Of a stretch of DNA of 64,000 nucleotides, positions 55,365 to 63,133 are shown one piece after another. Numbering within the stretch: position 1 is the stretch's first letter; every line of letters starts with the position of its first letter. Source of the DNA: Paenibacillus lactis. Lineage in GTDB: Bacteria; Bacillota; Bacilli; Paenibacillales; Paenibacillaceae. The stretch is taken from the NCBI RefSeq assembly GCF_017873605.1, contig NZ_JAGGKI010000001.1, positions 124,001 to 188,000 on the forward strand, in the 5' to 3' direction. The notes under the pieces are model-generated. The model did no database searches, had not been told where the DNA came from, and saw only the letters and a program-made list of their open reading frames with translations. A program made the position numbers and the translations under genes.

Positions 55365-55949
55365 TCAATTGCATGATCCGGAATCCGCATCCGGCACCTG
55401 GCGATAAACGGCCCGCTCTCCGCCGATCAGCTTCGGCCGGGTATAGGCGGCCGTAACCCGAGCCTCGCCGATATACCGCTCACTCGGCCTGAAGGGAACC
55501 GCCACGCTGCGCAGATGCATGCCGATCAGCGTCTCGCCGATGTCGATACCCGCATGCGCCTGAATGGATTCCGCCAGGCAAGGCTGCTTCATGCTGCGGT
55601 AGGCGCTGGCTGCCATGGAGCCGCCGGCTCCGGGAATCGGCACAGCCGCCACTTCCGTCAAGCCAAGCCGCTCAAGCAGCTCGCGCTCAACGACCAGCGC
55701 TCGGTTCAGATGCTCGCAGCATTGGAAGGCCAGCGAGAATCCGTACTCCGCCTGAACCTCGGCAATGCCTTCAAGCAGCTGCTGCGCCGTCTCCAGCGCG
55801 CCGCCTGTCCCGATCCGCTTGCCCGCAACCTCGCTCGTGCTCGCGCCGATGACCAGCACCTTGCCCGGTCCAAGCTTCGCCGTCTCGGCGAGCTCGCGGA
55901 CGATGCGGGCGGTCTGCCCGTTTAAGGAAATGTTGGAAGCATCGCTCAT
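55365..55949 (-). CDS. ywlG: YwlG/TIGR01440-family protein
   Basis: A 194-residue cytoplasmic protein of the DUF436 family, at its usual place between rpiB and glyA. Conserved blocks are LVIGASTSEVAGKRIGTGG, FQCCEHLNRALVVER, VPIPGAGGSMAASAYR and HAGIDIGETLIGMHLRSVAVP. The CCEHLNRALV segment with paired Cys and His suggests a metal or redox site, which is inference. GGGAGGACTGTGGC precedes the ATG. Function is not known. Confidence 0.93.
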   Translation of the reverse strand: MSDASNISLNGQTARIVRELAETAKLGPGKVLVIGASTSEVAGKRIGTGGALETAQQLLEGIAEVQAEYGFSLAFQCCEHLNRALVVERELLERLGLTEVAAVPIPGAGGSMAASAYRSMKQPCLAESIQAHAGIDIGETLIGMHLRSVAVPFRPSERYIGEARVTAAYTRPKLIGGERAVYRQVPDADSGSCN

Positions 55950-56064
55950 GCCACAGTCCTCCCTTAATAGTCTCTACGTCGCTTCATGCCCTAAGTCCCT
56001 CACAGCTTGTATTGCGAGGAACCGTCCGGAATACAGCCCAAATGGCCTTACGGAAAGAAACGTC

Positions 56065-56523
56065 CTATCCGTTCTTTAGGTAGCGTTCCTCGATCGCCTT
56101 GATCTTGTTGACGCGGCCGACATGACGCTCGCCGTGACTGAACTCGGTTGTCAGCCAGGCGCTGACGATTTCCGCAGCAAGACCAGGGCCGACTACGCGT
56201 TCGCCGAGCGCGATCACATTGCTGTCGTTATGCTCGCGAGTCGCTTTGGCCGAGAACACATCATGCGTCAGGGCGCACCGGATTCCCGGCACCTTGTTCG
56301 CCGCGATGCTCATGCCGATGCCGGTTCCGCAGATCAGAATGCCGCGATCGGCTTCGCCGGACACGACCTTCTCGCATACCGGCAGCGCATAGTCCGGATA
56401 GTCGACGGAATCGGAGCAGCCGCAGCCGAGATCCTCCACCTCATGTCCAAGGCTGCGAATAACCTCCATGATCTCCTCTTTCAGGCGAATGCCCGCATGA
56501 TCCGTGCCTAGTGCAATTTTCAT
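56065..56523 (-). CDS. rpiB: Ribose 5-phosphate isomerase B
   Basis: Interconverts ribulose-5-P and ribose-5-P, supplying PRPP for purine synthesis. The 152-residue protein starts MKIALGTDHAGIRLKEEI, has the YPDYALPVCEKV region and the catalytic-Cys loop GILICGTGIGMSIAANK. GGGGGTTTCATCG precedes the ATG. It is the first gene after the ZTP riboswitch terminator, so its expression should rise when ZTP (10-formyl-THF shortage) accumulates. Confidence 0.96.
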   Translation of the reverse strand: MKIALGTDHAGIRLKEEIMEVIRSLGHEVEDLGCGCSDSVDYPDYALPVCEKVVSGEADRGILICGTGIGMSIAANKVPGIRCALTHDVFSAKATREHNDSNVIALGERVVGPGLAAEIVSAWLTTEFSHGERHVGRVNKIKAIEERYLKNG

Positions 56524-56598
56524 CGATGAAACCCCCTCATATGTTCGCTTTCGCGTGATTAGCTTGTTTCATTATAACCCAAATATCCCGCAAAAGAC

Positions 56599-56642
56599 GA
56601 AAAAAGAGCAGTCGGCGCACACGTAGTGCTCCAATGCTCTTT
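56599..56642 (-). terminator. Terminator of the ZTP riboswitch
   Basis: Minus strand AAGAGCA...GCGCC / ...TGCTCTT with inner GGAGCAC-type pairing, followed by TTTTTTCG. It starts directly after the aptamer's GGGCA, as expected of a transcriptional off-switch. Confidence 0.85.
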
Positions 56643-56713
56643 GCCCAGGCGACCGGCCGTATACTCCGGTGCTCCACCGTGGTTTCATCCACTTCGTCGC
56701 CAGTTACACCGGA
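56642..56713 (-). ncRNA. ZTP (pfl) riboswitch aptamer upstream of rpiB-ywlG-glyA
   Basis: The minus strand shows the pfl core in order: P1 CCGGTG / CACCGG, AACTGGCGACGA after the first P1 strand, a GTGG-ATGAAA-CCAC hairpin, GTGGAG before the second P1 strand, then the distal pseudoknot element CCGGTCGCCTGGGCA. These match the known consensus (CUGGCGa ... GUGG..CCAC ... GGAG ... CCGCCUGGGCA). The ligand in this class is ZTP/ZMP, signalling low 10-formyl-THF; binding prevents the following terminator. A short open frame across this region is not a gene. Confidence 0.9.
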
Positions 56714-56733
56714 TCTATTGTTGTTTCCCCTAC

Positions 56734-56762
56734 ATCTTAAATCAATCGTCCGGGAAAGGCAA
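56734..56762 (-). promoter_or_regulatory. SigA promoter of the ZTP riboswitch transcript
   Basis: Minus strand TTGCCT, 17 nt, TAAGAT; transcription would start 10-15 nt before P1 of the aptamer. Confidence 0.8.
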
Positions 56763-56851
56763 GCGGCTTTTTTAGCCACGCCTGCAGCTGTGCCTTTTCC
56801 ACTCACGCGCTCGGATGCCAGAGTCATAATTCGTCCGCCCGCAGCAAGCGA

Positions 56852-57439
56852 TTACGCCGGCCCGCCCGCATTCAGCTTGTCCAACAAACGAAAGAGCGCC
56901 GTCCGAATCTCGGCCGCGGTCGCTTCATACTCTTCCTTCGTGCCGCCGAACGGGTCCGAGATATCAAAGCTCGGAATGCGCTGGCGAAGCTCAATCAACC
57001 GTTCGCGATCCTTATCGCTGACATTTTGACCAAGCGCTCGGGCCAGCTCAATCGATGCGTACAGACTGTCTTGCTCCTGCAAATCTGCAAGCACCTTGCT
57101 GTCATTCTCAACATATTCCTTTAAGGTATGCATTTTATCGGCCGCGTGAGGAAACTGCCGAATGGCATATTGCTTATGCGATTGGGTCAGAGTCAGAACG
57201 AGATCAGCCCATTCCACCAGCTCTGAGGTGAGCGGCTTGGATACGAGCTCGTCCCGGATATCCTGATCCCGCAGTACGGATTCCGCATGATGGGACACCG
57301 GCATGCCATCTATCGCCGATACGCCGGCGGATCGCACCTCCAGCGGAATGCCCCGCTGCTTCGCCAGCTTGCGCAGCATCCCTTCGGCCATCGGACTGCG
57401 GCAGGTATTTCCGGTGCAGACAAATAGTATCTTTTTCAC
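56852..57439 (-). CDS. ywlE: Protein-arginine phosphatase YwlE (LMW-PTP family)
   Basis: Removes phosphate from arginine residues marked by McsB in the Clp degradation pathway. The 195-residue protein begins KKILFVCTGNTCRSPMAEG; the CTGNTCRS loop with Thr in place of the Ile of tyrosine phosphatases is the arginine-specificity mark. The general acid Asp is in SDPFGGTKEEY. Start is GTG after GGAGGGAG. The C-terminus is some 40 residues longer than the B. subtilis protein. Follows mntP in Bacillus order. Confidence 0.93.
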   Translation of the reverse strand: MKKILFVCTGNTCRSPMAEGMLRKLAKQRGIPLEVRSAGVSAIDGMPVSHHAESVLRDQDIRDELVSKPLTSELVEWADLVLTLTQSHKQYAIRQFPHAADKMHTLKEYVENDSKVLADLQEQDSLYASIELARALGQNVSDKDRERLIELRQRIPSFDISDPFGGTKEEYEATAAEIRTALFRLLDKLNAGGPA

Positions 57440-57618
57440 AGTCTTAAGGCTCCCTCCCGTCAGTATTAGGTCACTAGGGATATTGTATCAAATCTCATCA
57501 CAAATTTCGCAACTTCTATATTACTCGGACAAATGATTCCACAAAAGTTACTACTCTGCCGGTCAACGAATTCCCGCATTCATCCTCATTTCATATCCGG
57601 TGTGCCTTACCGCCCGTA

Positions 57619-58182
57619 TCAGACAATAAACATCACGCCGAACACAACCAAAATAAGTCCTCCCAGCATCTCGCCGTACTCGCCCAGCTTGCTGCTGACC
57701 TGACGGCCCAGCATCAAACCGAGAATCGACATCAAGCCGCCGACAACCCCGAAGGTTACAACGATCAGCGTTACATCATGCACGAACATGCCCAGCGATA
57801 ATCCGACCGAGAACGAATCGATGCTGACGCTAAGCGAGAACAACAGCATACCCAGCAGTGCGGATGGATGAACGAGCTTGCCCTCGCCTCCGCGAAAAGC
57901 GTTATGGATCATATGGCCCCCGAGCAGAACCAGCAATCCGCCGGCGGCAAGCCCGGTAACCTGTCCCAGCAGCAATCCGACATAACGGCCGGCAGCCAGC
58001 CCCAGCAGAGGCATCAGCATATGAAACAGGCCGATCAGAAAGCTCATGCCCAGCATATGACGGTGGCGCAGCCTACCTCGCAAACCGACGCCGATGCCAA
58101 GCGAAAACGCGTCTAGCCCGAGTGCAACCGCCATGAGCAGAATCGCCGCAAGCTGTCCCGATTGGACAGACGCCTCCAACAT
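57619..58182 (-). CDS. mntP: Manganese efflux pump MntP (YwlD)
   Basis: A 187-residue membrane protein with six helices in two inverted halves, each starting with the metal-site pattern: LGLDAFSLGIGVG and VSIDSFSVGLSLG. The C-terminus ends GLILVVFGVMFIV. ATG 58182 lies 7 nt after GGGGG. Only 90 bp separate it from ywlC, leaving no room for the Mn2+-sensing yybP-ykoY riboswitch often found ahead of mntP. Confidence 0.92.
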   Translation of the reverse strand: MLEASVQSGQLAAILLMAVALGLDAFSLGIGVGLRGRLRHRHMLGMSFLIGLFHMLMPLLGLAAGRYVGLLLGQVTGLAAGGLLVLLGGHMIHNAFRGGEGKLVHPSALLGMLLFSLSVSIDSFSVGLSLGMFVHDVTLIVVTFGVVGGLMSILGLMLGRQVSSKLGEYGEMLGGLILVVFGVMFIV

Positions 58183-58271
58183 GCCCATTCCCCCAAGTCT
58201 CATGGTCTTGTACACCATATGCGGACAAGGGATAAATGATTCCTGATCGGCTTTGGAAAAAAAGGCTGCGG

Positions 58272-59444
58272 TTAAAGATCCACGTCGATAACGCGATGCC
58301 CTGCCGCCTTCAGCAGCCGGTTCATCACCGCGGCGCCGAGGCCCTCTTCAGGGCAGGCTTCCGCAAGAATGAAGGTGGCGCCGGCCTCATCGAACCGGCG
58401 CAGGCCGGCGTACAGCCGGCGGGCCGCTTCCTCCGGCGCGGCCTGGCGGCCGAGCGGGACTGCCACGTCCGCGCGGTAGCGACCGATGTGCTCGTCGAAC
58501 GACAGCACTCCGGTCACCTCGCCGCGGCGGGCGGCGGCCGCAAGCTCGGCCGCGATGCGGGCCGCTACCGCTTCGGCGTCGCGGCCCTGCACCACGCACA
58601 TCGCGCCCTTCGGCGCGTAGTGCGTGTATTTCATGCCCGGCGAGCGGGGCGCCGGGCTCTCCGCCTCCCCGGCGGCGCTTGTTAGCGCCGGGTCGAGGCG
58701 CACGCTTGCCGCCACCGCGGCAAGCTGCTCGGCCGTGACGCCGCCGGGACGGAGCACCGTCACGGCACCGTCCTCGCCGGCTTGCACGACCGTCGACTCG
58801 ACGCCGACCCCGGCAGGGCCGCCGTCAAGCACGCCGTCAATCGCGCCGGCCAAATCCTCCAGCACATGGCCCGCAAGCGTAGGGCTCGGCCGGCCGGAGC
58901 GGTTCGCGCTCGGCGCGGCCAGCGGGCATCCGGCCGCGCGAATAAGCGCGAGCGCAGCCGGGTGGTCAGGCATTCGCACCGCGACCGTGTCCAGCCCCGC
59001 CGTCACACGGGACGACACGGCACCCGGCTTCACGGGCAGCACCAGCGACAGCGGGCCCGGCCAGAACGCCTTCATCAGCGCACGCTCGGTATCGTTTACC
59101 CGAAGCGCCAGGTCATCCAGCTGGGACAAATCCGATATATGCACGATCAGCGGGTTGTCCGAAGGCCTTCCCTTCGCCGCAAATATACGTTCAACCGCTT
59201 CCGTGCTTCCCGCATCGGCGCCCAACCCGTAGACCGTCTCCGTCGGGAAGGCGACAAGCCCGCCGCCTGCAAGCACCCGGCCCGCTTCAAGCAGAGCCTG
59301 CTCCTCTTCCGGAGTTCGGCTGCCGGATTCCATCGATTCAATACCGATACGCCACACCTTCGTCGGTTGTGACTGCGGGTCAACAGGCTGTTCGTTATGT
59401 TCCAATTGGCGGCTGTCCTCGCGGCCGCTTGCAGTATGTTCCAT
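58272..59444 (-). CDS. ywlC: L-threonylcarbamoyladenylate synthase YwlC (Sua5/YrdC)
   Basis: Makes the threonylcarbamoyl-AMP used for t6A37 of ANN-decoding tRNAs. The YrdC domain shows VAFPTETVYGLGADA, AAKGRPSDNPLIVHI, FWPGPLSLVLP, VAVRMPDHPAALALI and APSANRSGRPSPT; the C-terminal Sua5 domain has SPGMKYTHYAPKGAM linker. As written it is 390 residues, about 40 longer than B. subtilis YwlC; the extra N-terminus (EHTASGREDSRQLEHNEQ) may be over-extended, but no better ribosome site is visible downstream. The central part (58390-59000) is strikingly GC-rich. Confidence 0.95.
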   Translation of the reverse strand: MEHTASGREDSRQLEHNEQPVDPQSQPTKVWRIGIESMESGSRTPEEEQALLEAGRVLAGGGLVAFPTETVYGLGADAGSTEAVERIFAAKGRPSDNPLIVHISDLSQLDDLALRVNDTERALMKAFWPGPLSLVLPVKPGAVSSRVTAGLDTVAVRMPDHPAALALIRAAGCPLAAPSANRSGRPSPTLAGHVLEDLAGAIDGVLDGGPAGVGVESTVVQAGEDGAVTVLRPGGVTAEQLAAVAASVRLDPALTSAAGEAESPAPRSPGMKYTHYAPKGAMCVVQGRDAEAVAARIAAELAAAARRGEVTGVLSFDEHIGRYRADVAVPLGRQAAPEEAARRLYAGLRRFDEAGATFILAEACPEEGLGAAVMNRLLKAAGHRVIDVDL

Positions 59445-59724
59445 TTCCTATCCCAAGCTTTCTGTTTATGAAGTATATTAACCATCAAGCACGCGCCTTG
59501 CTCAAGCTAATCCCAATGGCTTTAGAGTTGATACTTTTTGACATTTAAAAAAGCGCTTCGATTCTTCAGTCCCGTCCCGGGTCCCCACCCGGGCAGCCGG
59601 TCGCGCTAAAGAGAAAGCACTCTTCTAAATGAAAGTGTATCACACTCGACTCGAATTGAAAATCAAACAGCCTGCATGTCTTCCTAATCAATCTTTCCGA
59701 ATATCATCCTATGCATCCGCTAGA
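59445..59724. other. Intergenic region between ywlC and spoIIR
   Basis: About 280 bp with the spoIIR terminator at 59548-59612 and nothing else that I can identify. Confidence 0.55.
59548..59612 (-). terminator. Probable terminator of spoIIR
   Basis: Minus strand AGCGC ... CCCGGG-TGGGGA-CCCGGG ... GCGCT followed by TTTTT. The outer stem is short, but the inner GC stem and U-run support it. Confidence 0.6.
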
Positions 59725-60420
59725 TTATCCAAACAATCCTGCCACCCAATTCCAGATCCCGATAAACATATCCCATAAGAAAAACCGGACTTCAGGCTCG
59801 GTATCGCCCGCATTGACTGGCTCATCCGCCTGGCTCTTATCGGCTTGCGCCGAGACGGTCTGGACGCCGGCATCCGCCGGCTGCGCCGCCGCGTCTCCGC
59901 TGCCCCCGTCGATGAAGCACAGCGGCGGGAACAACACGCACCACCAGTTCTGTCCCTGTCCCTCGCCAAGCGTGATGCGCACCGCATCATAATCGCCTGC
60001 CGGATAGACCGTGCCGCCGTACAGCTTTGTCGGGAACGGTACGACGCCGAGTTCCACATTGTAGCTGTAGGTGATTCCCCGTTTTCTCAGCTCTTCGCCG
60101 ACCAGCTGGCGAATTTCCGGCAGATGCCGGCTCGTCAGCGCCTTAGCTTCCTCGAGGCTCTGCGGGTTATCCAGCTGCTGAACCCATAGCTGCATTTGCT
60201 CCACGACCGCATCGCGGATTTCCCGCTTCACAAGCTGATCGGAGGGACTGTCGGAATTGGCCAAGATGCGCAGCCGGATCGATTCCTGAGGAATCGGCCC
60301 CCCCACAACAGAAGCATCAATTCGCTGACCTTCCCACACGGTAATGACCATAAACATACAGGATAAGAGCAAAATCATTTTTTTTACGATAATACGGAGG
60401 GTTTCGCTATAATGGTTCAT
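59725..60420 (-). CDS. spoIIR: Stage II sporulation protein R
   Basis: Forespore-made secreted signal that activates SpoIIGA to process pro-SigE in the mother cell. The 231-residue protein has an N-terminal membrane/signal helix (MILLLSCMFMVITVWEG) and the family core IRLRILANSDSPSDQLVKREIRDAV, TYSYNVELGVVPFPTKLYGG and YPAGDYDAVRITLGEGQGQNWWCVLFPPLCF. A low-complexity linker (AAAQPADAGVQTVSAQADKS) precedes an extra hydrophobic C-terminus (FFLWDMFIGIWNWVAGLFG) not seen in short homologues. ATG 60420 follows GAGGCGG. A SigF-type promoter lies just upstream. Confidence 0.95.
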   Translation of the reverse strand: MNHYSETLRIIVKKMILLLSCMFMVITVWEGQRIDASVVGGPIPQESIRLRILANSDSPSDQLVKREIRDAVVEQMQLWVQQLDNPQSLEEAKALTSRHLPEIRQLVGEELRKRGITYSYNVELGVVPFPTKLYGGTVYPAGDYDAVRITLGEGQGQNWWCVLFPPLCFIDGGSGDAAAQPADAGVQTVSAQADKSQADEPVNAGDTEPEVRFFLWDMFIGIWNWVAGLFG

Positions 60421-60465
60421 CTTGGACAACCGCCTCTCTATCAACCGATAATCTATGATGCTATC

Positions 60466-60493
60466 AGTATGTCCGGCCTCCGAAGATCTAAAC
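60466..60493 (-). promoter_or_regulatory. SigF promoter of spoIIR
   Basis: Minus strand GTTTA, 14 nt, GGACATACT; the -10 matches GGnnAnAnT exactly and spacing equals that of spoIIQ. spoIIR is a known SigF target. Confidence 0.7.
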
Positions 60494-60648
60494 GTGAATC
60501 TAGCAATTTGTTTAAAAAGATGATAGAGACACCTGTCGCAAGGTCTTTCAAACCATATCCCCCGTTACCCTGTCAGCCCTCCAATAGGTTACTTCCCTGC
60601 CTAGGGCTAATCACAGGCTCATTTCTTGTCCTTACAAAAAATAAAAGA

Positions 60649-60676
60649 TGCTGCCCCCTATGGACAACATCTCTTC
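60649..60676 (-). terminator. Intrinsic terminator of the prfA-prmC-rodA unit
   Basis: Minus strand AGATGTTGTCC-ATAGG-GGGCAGCATCT (two G-U pairs) followed by TTTATTTTTTG. Confidence 0.85.
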
Positions 60677-60765
60677 ATAAATGTATTTGTAAATTTCGGA
60701 TATCCTGGTTCAAGACAGGCCATTTCGAATAGGATAGCCCCCCACCAGTGCACGATGGCTACGGC

Positions 60766-61956
60766 TTACGCCTGTTTCGCCACCGTCGACCGGTGGGCAT
60801 GCGGATCCGGCATATCCTCCTCGATTTCCCGGCCGTGCAGCTTCACGCTCATGGCTACCCCGAGGCTCGCCATGCTGATTACGAGCGATGTTCCCCCGTA
60901 ACTGATAAACGGCAATGTAATCCCTGTCAGCGGCATGAGGCCGATAAACATCCCGATATTCTCAAAGATTTGGTATAAGAACATGGACACGATCCCTATG
61001 ATGAGAAACGGACCGGCACGTTCACGCGATTCGAGCGATATCAGAATCATCCGATGGATCAGAATGAAATAGAGCAGGAGCAGCACGGAAGAACCGATAA
61101 ACCCGTATTCCTCCGCAATCTGCACGAAGATGGAGTCGGAATAGGTATACGGTACCCGTCCCGATTGCACCGAGGTCCCCTGCATAAAGCCTTCCCCGGT
61201 CATGCCGCCGGAAGCGATCGCCAGCTTGGCATTGTGGGTGTGATAGCCGGCACCGGCGTTGTCCGTCGTCTCGGGCATCAGCCACGGATCGATCCGGTCC
61301 AGCCAGTGCGAGCGGCTCCCTTCCTTCATGAAGGCTGTAATCTCGTCATGGTAATGAATGTAAGCCTGGATTCCGCCGAAAGCGGTGCCCGCAACGAGCA
61401 CCAGACCGATCAGCGCATGCGATAATTTGACATTACCAATCCACAGCAGCCCCATCAAAATGATGACGTAGCTGAGCGCATTCCCCAAGTCGTTGATGCC
61501 CATGACGAGCACGAAGGGAATAAACGCCAGGAAGCCGACCGGAATGACATCCCGGATAAAGGAAAGCTGCGATTTATTTTTCTTCACCAGTATAAAAGTC
61601 AGGAAGATAATCAAGACCAACTTAAACATTTCCGCCGGCTGCAGGCTCGTAAACCCGAGATTAATCCAGCCCTTCGAGCCGTTAAGCGTTGACCCGAAAA
61701 ACATAACGTACACAAGCAGCAGCAGGCCGCCGATATAAATGTAGGTCGCGTGTTTAATGAGAACGCGGTAATCCAATAGGCTCATGCCGAAGAAAGCGAT
61801 AAAGCCCGCAACGTAAAAGATGAGCATCTTAATATGGTACCCGTTCCAATCAGCCGATCCGATGGTTACGCTGTATAAGGAAGTAACGCTGATGATCATC
61901 AGCATGACAAGGACGGTTACGACAACAAAGTCTATTTTTTTTAATTTCTGAAGCAT
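60766..61956 (-). CDS. RodA/FtsW-family (SEDS) peptidoglycan polymerase
   Basis: SEDS glycosyltransferase that polymerises lipid II with a partner class B PBP. About 396 residues and ten membrane helices. Motifs: SKGWINLGFTSLQPAEMFKL, the catalytic-loop region VPYTYSDSIFVQIAEEYGFIG with its Asp, and the C-terminal LMPLTGITLPFISYGGTSLV. ATG 61956 is preceded by GGGGGATC; the ATG 18 codons upstream has no site. RodA-like rather than FtsW-like by the loop; whether it serves elongation or sporulation cannot be read from sequence. It is placed between prmC and spoIIR, where B. subtilis has no SEDS gene. Confidence 0.92.
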   Translation of the reverse strand: MLQKLKKIDFVVVTVLVMLMIISVTSLYSVTIGSADWNGYHIKMLIFYVAGFIAFFGMSLLDYRVLIKHATYIYIGGLLLLVYVMFFGSTLNGSKGWINLGFTSLQPAEMFKLVLIIFLTFILVKKNKSQLSFIRDVIPVGFLAFIPFVLVMGINDLGNALSYVIILMGLLWIGNVKLSHALIGLVLVAGTAFGGIQAYIHYHDEITAFMKEGSRSHWLDRIDPWLMPETTDNAGAGYHTHNAKLAIASGGMTGEGFMQGTSVQSGRVPYTYSDSIFVQIAEEYGFIGSSVLLLLYFILIHRMILISLESRERAGPFLIIGIVSMFLYQIFENIGMFIGLMPLTGITLPFISYGGTSLVISMASLGVAMSVKLHGREIEEDMPDPHAHRSTVAKQA

Positions 61957-62238
61957 GCCTTTGATCCCCCTGTGCCGGAGCTTATCGCTCCGATGTGCCT
62001 TACCGGCCATATAACGATCTGCCCGGATAAAAAGTTTGGGCTCTCCCGGCCCATACCTGGCGCATTAGCCGTCGCCCCAACAGCCTTTCAAGGATGCGGG
62101 CGGACGATAAGACAGAATACGAACCTTATGAGCACGAACGGATCATGAGCATGAGAAGCCTGCACGGGAAGCGGCGGATTTCCGCAAGTAAACCCATGAT
62201 CATCATATATTGTAAAAGAATTTCCCTCCGAACACAAT

Positions 62239-63129
62239 TTAACGGGCAATTCCCAAAACATGCCTGTCGATTCCCGCCAAATCCGGGATCGTAACGATCT
62301 CGTCCCAATGACCGGCAGCCCGCAGCATATCCGCTACATCCTGCGCCTGGCCCATGCCCAGCTCGAAGGCGATCAGTCTCGGCGGCGTCGCAAGCAGCGG
62401 GAGCTGATCCATCATCACACGGTACGGATAGAGGCCGTCGGGCCCGCCGTCCAGCGCAGTTCGCGGCTCATGATCCCGCACCTCGGGCTGAAGCTCTTCA
62501 ATGTCGCTGGCCGGAATATACGGCGGATTGGAGACAATCATATCCGGCGCCAAGCCGGCGAACGGCTCGAGCAGATTGCCCTGCCTGAACTCCACGTCGG
62601 CTCCGAGCCGGGACGCATTACGCCGCGCAACATCCAGCGCCTGCGGCGAAATGTCGCTCGCCAGCATGCGCAGCCCTTTCGCCTCCAGCGCCAGCGTTAC
62701 GGCGATGGCACCGCTGCCGGTGCCGATGTCGACGGCGGTCAGTCTTTCGCCAGGCTGCGGTGCCAGCTGGTTTCCGTACTTCAGCACGGCCTCGACGAGC
62801 AGCTCCGTTTCAGGACGCGGAATCAGAACGGCCGGCGTCACCCCGAACGATCGCCCGTAGAACTCCTGCTCCCCGATGATGTATTGCGCCGGGACGCCGT
62901 CGGCCTTCCGGTTGATGACGTCCTCGAAATCGCTGCGCCGGTCCTCGGGAAAACCGTCGCCGAGGGCCAAGTAATACGCCGTGCCGGTCAGCCCCAGCAC
63001 ATGCTCCAGCAGCAGCTGCGCATTTCGCTGCGGCTCCAGGACCCCGACCCCGTCTAAAAAAGAAGAAGCCTCCAGAAAGGCTTCCCGTATACTGCGCTCC
63101 GGCGTCAATGCAAATTTGTTTCGCTCCAA
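62239..63129 (-). CDS. prmC: Release factor glutamine methyltransferase PrmC
   Basis: Methylates the Gln of the GGQ motif in RF1/RF2, raising termination efficiency. The 296-residue protein has an N-terminal helical substrate domain and a Rossmann methyltransferase domain with VDIGTGSGAIAVTLAL (SAM site) and the catalytic VSNPPYIP. Start is TTG 63129 after GGAG, only 4 bp beyond the prfA stop, so translation is probably coupled to its substrate gene. Confidence 0.97.
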   Translation of the reverse strand: MERNKFALTPERSIREAFLEASSFLDGVGVLEPQRNAQLLLEHVLGLTGTAYYLALGDGFPEDRRSDFEDVINRKADGVPAQYIIGEQEFYGRSFGVTPAVLIPRPETELLVEAVLKYGNQLAPQPGERLTAVDIGTGSGAIAVTLALEAKGLRMLASDISPQALDVARRNASRLGADVEFRQGNLLEPFAGLAPDMIVSNPPYIPASDIEELQPEVRDHEPRTALDGGPDGLYPYRVMMDQLPLLATPPRLIAFELGMGQAQDVADMLRAAGHWDEIVTIPDLAGIDRHVLGIAR

Positions 63130-63133
63130 AGCG

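Noticed and set aside
56537-56827. 96-codon frame upstream of rpiB
   Set aside because: It covers the ZTP riboswitch aptamer, its terminator and its promoter.
57583-58271. yybP-ykoY manganese riboswitch at mntP
   Set aside because: Only about 90 bp separate mntP from ywlC and no matching structure is seen.
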